A DNA stretch of 20,773 bases, from contig ATSW01112579.1 in the NCBI GenBank assembly GCA_000444245.1, forward strand, positions 1 through 20,773. Direction: 5' to 3'. A model generated the notes under the pieces. That model was not told the origin of the DNA. It did not search any database and saw only the letters and a list, made by a program, of their open reading frames with translations. A program made the translations under genes and the position numbers. This document shows, piece after piece, positions 16,137-20,773 of this stretch. The stretch is from Botryllus schlosseri. Its lineage: Eukaryota > Chordata > Ascidiacea > Stolidobranchia > Styelidae. Every line of letters starts with the position of its first letter. Within the stretch, counting starts at the first letter, position 1.

Positions 16137-18937
16137 CTGTAAGATATTTTCAACAGTCTTACATTGAGCAGTTAGTCGTTAACACAAGGGGCCATTAGTA
16201 GTCGTTAACACAAGGGGCCATTAGTAAGTCCAGGCTTGGAACAGTCAGGAAAACTTGGAGCTTTCCCATATTAAATAAGTCTTAAAATGATAGCTTAACT
16301 CTTATTTTTTTCTTCAAATTAGGCCTCCTGAACTCACCACAGCTTTGAAGTTGAATTATATATTAGAAAGAAATTCAGTAACAATTATCATCATCATCAT
16401 CATTGGTTTATTAGCAATTTTCATCAGTTCAAAGCACTCAAAACTGCGATACAATGTAAAGATAGGAAGGTGTCGAAGCGACTTGGAGTAGTCTATGGAA
16501 TCAGACACTCACCTTGGCCTAGGCAATGTAAAGAGGAGGCATGCACACTGAATGAAAAGTAAAGAAGATAGTATAGAAAAGCAAGCGACAAAAAATGGAG
16601 TGGCATGTCATGAAAGGCTAGATCGCTAGGTCAGTCGTGGTCCGGTTATATTGAGGATGGACTAGTATTGCTTGTATTTCAAGTTTATTTCGTATCAAAT
16701 CGAACTTCGTCCTCATAAGGATGAGAATGGCAAATGTATGTACGCTGAGCTTGACTCAATCTGCGCTATACAGTTCTCCCGGATATCTCCAACCAGGCGT
16801 ATCGTACACCCAGGGTGTACCGAAATTTTAAAAGGGTGCACCACTCAGATGGGGTGTACCAGATCCGTAGTCAAATGAACGAAAGATCTAGTATCACAAT
16901 AAATGGGCAAGTTTATACTTAAAACATGTTGACAGGGCGTGCAATATCGCATCATGTTCATATCAACTGTACCTAGCTTGAAAATTACATTCCTTTTGTG
17001 ATGTCATATGCAAATGCTTCTCATCAATTAATCGTTGTTAAAGGACTTATTTGTAACTTTCGGAGTAGAACAGGATGGAGTTGACATGTTTTTGGCTTGC
17101 GATATCTGTTTATAAGGATTCTTGAGGAAACCGCCGCTCAGAAGGAATTGGTAACTTCCTGCAAGATGCTTATAAATAGCGCAGTGTACAAGGTGTATTG
17201 CGGTCGAGTTTGAGAACCACTGTGCTAATGGTGGTCCGGTCACCTCGAGCCCGGATTTGATTAGCATTTCCAATATGTTGCAGCCTTGTTCATCCTTATT
17301 TCAACAGGCCAAAGGTGGCTAACCTGCAGACGTACGGTTGCATGCAGCCGTTAAATAACATAATTAAGCAGCCCTCATAGACATAACTAAAATTAGCGTG
17401 CGTCGGCGACCGTCAATATGCAATTTGAATCAACGAATTGGTTCTCCAATCTTTGAGAGATTTTAATTAAACTTGAAAATTTTATTCATGATTGCAGGGT
17501 GACTTGGATTTTTCGTGTTTAATATCATAGTGGGTGTAACGATAGCGTACCATCGTTGTTTAGAAGTACCAAGCCATGCGTGTGATCCTGATGTAAGCCA
17601 TGCTCTTGGTCTGCTGTGTTTATTTAATTGGCATATCTAATAATTTTTTACCTTTCTACAGACATAAGTAGTAATTAGGATCAATGATGTTAGTGTAGGA
17701 TTGTTGCCGGAATAAATTGGTAAGATTTGCATTGTTAGATAGGACGCAGTAGGCTAGTATTGATTCTGTTTTTGTGTAACTTTTAGTTCACCGTATCACT
17801 TCCGTATTTCCACTGCTATAAGAAGATTCATGCGCCTTGGCTTTAGTCAACGGATATATTGAAGGATATACAAGTGTGGATTTGGTTGTGGTACGCGTCG
17901 ACTACCGGGAGCCTTGCTACGTAATCGAGTTTGATCTTGAAGAGCCGTAATAGTGGGATCTGAGCCCCACAGCACAAATGCGAACCGGAGAGTAAAATGA
18001 TGCACCCCATAAACAAATACCAAGTATCGGAATCTTGTGCGTCTCACAAACGAAGGCTATTCCCGTACGTTTGGGCGATTTTAATATATGTTTCGACATA
18101 CTATAATCCTGACGGGTGGTCAAAAATAGCAACATGCAACAAAGTGATTAATAAAAACAGGATAAATACTCGACAGCAATATATGAAACAACCATCATTA
18201 TTGAAAAAAATTAATTTTCCAAATGGAAAATTTTTCGAGACTAGAAAGGGAATCCAGATCACTTTTTCTAGTATTTATACTCGCAATTTTGGTACCTACC
18301 TAGATAGTAAGCCTGCGTGCGGGTAGTACAATTAAAAACTTCTATACCAAAGATATATCTCAAGATCAAAAAGGCTCTCCGCGGTGCCGAGTTTCCAGTA
18401 GACAATTCAACATAGGTACAAGACGTCCAGAATGGCCTTGAAGACTCTCCGCCGAAACGTGGCTGTATGCGGAATCGAAATACGGCCGTCGTTGTAGCAA
18501 AAAGGTTAAAACCCCTGGATTAGGCTGACGATACGGAGTCAGTGTGTTATGTGGTCAGGGGTGCACAAGTTTTGAGCAAACGATAGAAGGGTGTACCACG
18601 ACAAAAAAGGTTGTAGAGCATTGGTCTAGCTCTAGACAAATACAGAAACGTACGGTTGTGATTGTTCACTTTTTCCACCTTGCAGCGCGGAACTGATGTT
18701 CTGGAAACCCGTTTTGCTGTAGGACGATATCTGAACGACAGCGATGTGAATTAGTAACTGGGTACGGTGGCAGAACACTAAAAATACTTTGTTCGCCCAC
18801 GAGGAGACGCTGGTCGTTAAGTCTTCTACGATTTTCCCCTCTTTCACTTTTTCCTGGGTGGGTTTCACCACGTTTTCCTTCATTTTTGAACCGAGATCAG
18901 AGGCGGCCGCAGAAGCCTGAGCTCCGAGCTTTGCCGC
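15761..18937 (-). CDS. arfgap1: ADP-ribosylation factor GTPase-activating protein 1, C-terminal exons (partial)
   Basis: Three exons join in phase: 18788-18937 (50 codons, phase 0 both ends), 18654-18730 (77 nt) and 15761-16136 (to TGA). The first contains KENVVKPTQEKVKEGKIVEDL, nearly the family signature between the two ALPS motifs of ArfGAP1. The second (SSYSKTGFQNISSALQGGK) is Ser/Gly-rich with spaced bulky residues, as expected of the second ALPS amphipathic helix that senses membrane curvature. The last has FWETV, DWDLEAWL and DSWDGEWDDL, the tryptophan/acidic motifs by which ArfGAP1 tails bind coat subunits such as delta-COP and adaptors. Known role: hydrolysis of Arf1-GTP on Golgi membranes and COPI coat cycling. 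The N-terminal zinc-finger GAP domain is not in the window. The exons look intact; introns are 57 nt and about 2.5 kb. Confidence 0.88.
16175..16226. repeat. Tandem 26-bp duplication
   Basis: Two identical copies of a 26-bp unit (GTCGTTAACACAAGGGGCCA plus TTAGTA) lie head to tail at 16175-16200 and 16201-16226, 39 bp upstream of the acceptor of the ArfGAP1 last exon. Perfect identity implies it is recent. Confidence 0.9.
16384..16660 (-). mobile_element. Possible 3' end of a non-LTR retroelement or SINE
   Basis: Read on the minus strand, a unique stretch ends in AATAAACCAATGATGATGAT, that is a polyadenylation hexamer (16407-16412) followed by a GAT triplet tail (16387-16403). Such simple-repeat tails are common on LINE-type elements. 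The left border of the element (near 16660) is a guess and no coding part is visible. Confidence 0.35.
18654..18730 (-). CDS. arfgap1: ArfGAP1 exon, ALPS2-like amphipathic segment
   Basis: Acceptor GTCGTTCAG, donor GTACGT. I chose this acceptor over a second AG (18721-18720 region, CCTACAG) because only it keeps phase 0 with the previous exon. Residues ISSYSKTGFQ then NISSALQ place I, Y, F, I and L on one face with Ser/Gly/Asn opposite. Confidence 0.82.
18788..18937 (-). CDS. arfgap1: ArfGAP1 exon with the KPTQEKVKEG signature
   Basis: Acceptor TGCATTGCAG, donor GTATTT, exactly 50 codons. It begins AAKLGAQASAAASDLGSK and ends SSWANK. The upstream reading (to 19087) is intron. This exon decides the gene identity. 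Confidence 0.9.
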
Positions 18938-19124
18938 CTGCAATGCATACAGAGTGGTGTTGACTCTCAAAGAATGCCGCTGTGAAGATCGATTTATTAC
19001 AGCCAAAAAGTAATCAATTGAATTATTCTCCTGCCAAACACCTGCGGCGCGAGGAGAAAAAAAAAAATTCCTGTGATGAAGTGTCACTACTAGGCGGCTA
19101 TATTGTCAACATTGACATAACAGG

Positions 19125-19637
19125 TACGGTTGCCCGACATATGAGCATGCGACACAATGAAGAACGACAGTTAAGCATGCGACGCTATAGCATGAGGACA
19201 CATTAGCATGGTAACACATGAGCATAGGGATACATGAGCATGGGGACACATGCACATGGGGACATATCAGCAGGGTGAAACATGAGCAAGGGGACACATG
19301 GGCATGGAAACAGATTAGCATGCGACACTTGAGCATGGTTACACATTAGCATTGAGACTAATCGACATGGTTACATAGGGGCATGGTAACACGTGAGCAT
19401 GGTTACACATAACCATTGGGACACTTCAGCATGTTGACACTTGTACATGGTGATATATGAGCATGGTTACATATCAGCATGATGACAAATGAGCATGAGG
19501 ACACTTGCGCATGCGACATTTGAGCATGCGACATTTGAGCATGCGACACTTGAGCATGCGACAATGAGCATGCGTCACTTGAGCATGCGTCTCTTGCGCA
19601 TGCGTCACTTGAGCATGCAACACTTGAGCATTTTTCA
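19125..19637. repeat. 15-bp minisatellite, left arm
   Basis: Degenerate tandem units of GAGCATGCGACACTT (15 bp) read left to right. Units near the outer end drift to GAGCATGGGGACACA-type variants, while units nearest the centre (19500-19637) are most regular, with GCATGC and TTGAGCATGC repeated. Because 15 is divisible by three, every frame stays open and encodes simple repeats; these are not genes. Confidence 0.92.
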
Positions 19638-19689
19638 TATATTAGTGTGTAGTTAACTAGCATCAAAATCATGGATTTATACCAGTCCA

Positions 19690-19985
19690 AACATAATATA
19701 TCTCCCCTCCTCCAACCCCAATATCCCCACTCCCAACTTTACTACCCATCACCCAAACCCTGATCTTGGGATACCTTATCCCTAACCCTAATTGGGGATA
19801 CCTTACCCTTAACCCTAACCCTAACCAACCCTAATATCCCCCTCCCAACCCTAATACCCATAATCCCCGTCCCTAATCTAGGGATACCTTAACCCTAACC
19901 AACCCTAATATCCATCACCCCCAACCCTAATCTTGGGATACCGTAACCTCAACATGAGCCCTAACCGAACCCTAATGTTCCCCGT
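19690..19985. repeat. Degenerate telomere-type CCCTAA repeats with a higher-order unit
   Basis: Rich in CCCTAA, AACCCTAACC and CCAACCCTAATATCC. The phrase GGGATACCTTA or a variant recurs four times (about 19767, 19795, 19876, 19937), giving a loose longer unit. CCCTTAACCCTAACCC followed by TAACCAACCC (19806-19832) offers four C tracts with loops of 4, 3 and 7, a G-quadruplex pattern on the minus strand. Confidence 0.85.
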
Positions 19986-20207
19986 ACCCACCCACGGCAC
20001 GTAAAACTTCCCTATCAAAAGAGACCCGCAAAATAAAATAATAAGTCCGTGTCAAAATGCGAATTTGGAATCGCTTTCGTCTCACAAAAGGATACATGCT
20101 TTTAGTTCGTCTGATACGTGTAAACGATTCCAATGTATGTGGAGCAATGACAACCCTTATCGCTTTACCGCGATTTTTGGATATTTTCACACAAATCTAT
20201 ATGGTCA

Positions 20208-20745
20208 CATGCTCAAGTGTCGCATGCTCAAATGTCGCATGCTCAAATGTCGCATGCTCAAGTGACGCATGCTCAAGTGTCGCATGCTCAAGTGACGCAT
20301 GCTCAAGTGTCGCATGCTCAAGTGTCTGCATATCCACGTGTCGCATGCTCAAGTGTCTGCATGTAGACGGGTCGCATGCTCAAGTGTCGCATGCGTAGGT
20401 GACCCCATGCTCATGTGCACCTTTGCTCTTGTGTCCCCGTGCCCATGCTCTTGTGTACCCATGCTCATGTGTCGTCAAGGCTCATGTATCGCATGCTCAT
20501 GTGTCACCATGCTCAAGTGGCACTTACTAAATTGTAACCATGTTGAAGTGTCCCTATGCTCACGTGTATCCATGCTCGTGTGTCCCTATACTCATGTGTC
20601 CCTATGCTAATATGTCCACATGTTAATATGTCTCTGTGCTCATGTGTCTACATGCCCACGAGTCGCCATGACCAAAAGTCGCTATGCTTAAGTGTTGCAT
20701 GCTCAAGTGTCGCATGCTATTGTGTCGCATGCTAATATGTCCACG
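20208..20745. repeat. 15-bp minisatellite, right arm, inverted relative to the left
   Basis: Units read TCGCATGCTCAAGTG, the reverse complement of the left-arm unit. The most regular units again lie nearest the centre (20210-20335) and decay outward to CCATGCTCATGTGTC-type variants, then partly regular units reappear at the outer edge (20690-20745), as they do at the left edge (19130-19190). Confidence 0.92.
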
Positions 20746-20773
20746 GACCAACAGGCTGAGACTGCCAAGGCAC

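Larger units (their letters stand above)
16137..18653 (-). other. ArfGAP1 large intron with transposon-end fragments
   Basis: This 2.5 kb intron has no further exon I can recognise. It holds the 26-bp duplication, the GAT-tailed element end, a hAT-type end AGTTTGAGAACCACTG at 17207-17222, another (GGTTAAAACCCCTG) at 18504-18517, and two related heads beginning CAGGGTGTACC (about 16812) and CAGGGGTGCAC (about 18556) in the same orientation. None has a matched partner and duplication, so each is a fragment. Confidence 0.45.
19125..20745. repeat. 1.6 kb inverted (foldback) structure
   Basis: Two about 0.5 kb minisatellite arms in opposite orientation flank an about 570 bp core (19638-20207) that includes the telomere-type repeats. 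The mirrored gradient of unit variants in the arms suggests the whole is one palindromic unit and not two independent arrays. It lies upstream of the first ArfGAP1 exon seen, probably inside an intron of that gene. Confidence 0.75.

Noticed and set aside
17207-17222. Complete hAT element from the CAGTGGTTCTCAAACT end
   Set aside because: I found no matching opposite end or 8-bp duplication within the window, so only an end fragment is supported.
17997-18326. 109-codon plus-strand frame
   Set aside because: No recognised domain; lies in the ArfGAP1 intron with no splice support on the plus strand.
16812-18600. One large transposon between the CAGGGTGTACC and CAGGGGTGCAC ends
   Set aside because: The two ends face the same way instead of inward, so they are two separate fragments.
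19106-19690. Minus-strand open frames with ACSSDAC, SHAQVS and CFTMLIC-type repeats
   Set aside because: Same minisatellite on the other arm; no start context, domain or splice support.
20057-20610. Plus-strand open frames rich in ACSSV or MLKCR repeats
   Set aside because: They are translations of the 15-bp minisatellite, whose length is a multiple of three, so frames stay open without selection.
19125-20745. CRISPR-like array
   Set aside because: Units are contiguous 15-bp repeats without unique spacers, in a clearly eukaryotic context.

Overview
The window is animal nuclear DNA. Its genes are split by many short introns (about 44-75 nt, with GT..AG borders) as well as kilobase introns, it carries several dispersed repeats of tRNA-SINE and hAT type, and the protein families are metazoan: a COPI-type ArfGAP, a fibrinogen-like domain and a single-pass receptor. 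Base composition is AT-rich. The very short introns and the receptor/FReD content make an invertebrate deuterostome, possibly a tunicate, my best guess. That is inference; no single feature proves the species. About twenty isolated N calls at 226-431 point to a low-quality or polymorphic assembly stretch.

Layout. 1-759: unassigned, with Ns. 760-1150 (-): two spliced exons of a pogo/Tigger (CENP-B/psq-type) transposase N-terminus, cut short. 1151-3580: no gene recognised; one long weak open frame and one hairpin. 3581-9816 (-): the 3' part of a previously unannotated-looking transmembrane receptor gene that I assembled from ten exons with matching phases. The three membrane-distal exons and most of the fourth encode an extracellular region with cysteines and N-glycosylation sequons. 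The fourth exon also encodes the single membrane helix. The remaining exons encode a tail made of two NPLYGT boxes and four Y-[AS]-x-V-D-[KR] boxes, each of the latter on its own phase-1 exon or exon end. Its introns hold four tRNA-derived SINE copies and a 1.19 kb hAT element with a perfect 8-bp target duplication. 9817-12184: repeat debris (GTCAAGTC-rich and CTACTT-rich elements). 12185-13209 (+): a signal-peptide exon followed by a decayed fibrinogen-like (FReD) gene. 13210-15190: uncertain ORFs and repeat fragments. 15199-15734: a hAT-type MITE with 8-bp duplications, sitting 18 bp beyond the duplication from the stop codon of ArfGAP1. 15761-18937 (-): the last three coding exons of ArfGAP1; the rest of the gene lies beyond the window or was not found. 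18938-20773: ArfGAP1 upstream intron or flank, holding a 1.6 kb inverted structure: two arms of a 15-bp minisatellite facing each other around a core of degenerate telomere-type CCCTAA repeats.

Function. ArfGAP1 is a housekeeping Golgi coat regulator; its C-terminal exons carry an ALPS-like amphipathic segment and coat-binding tryptophan motifs. The receptor looks like a signalling or recognition molecule whose tail has been built by exon duplication. The FReD fragment is of the kind used in secreted lectins but looks broken here. I see no operon-like linkage between these genes; the rest is mostly mobile-element history.
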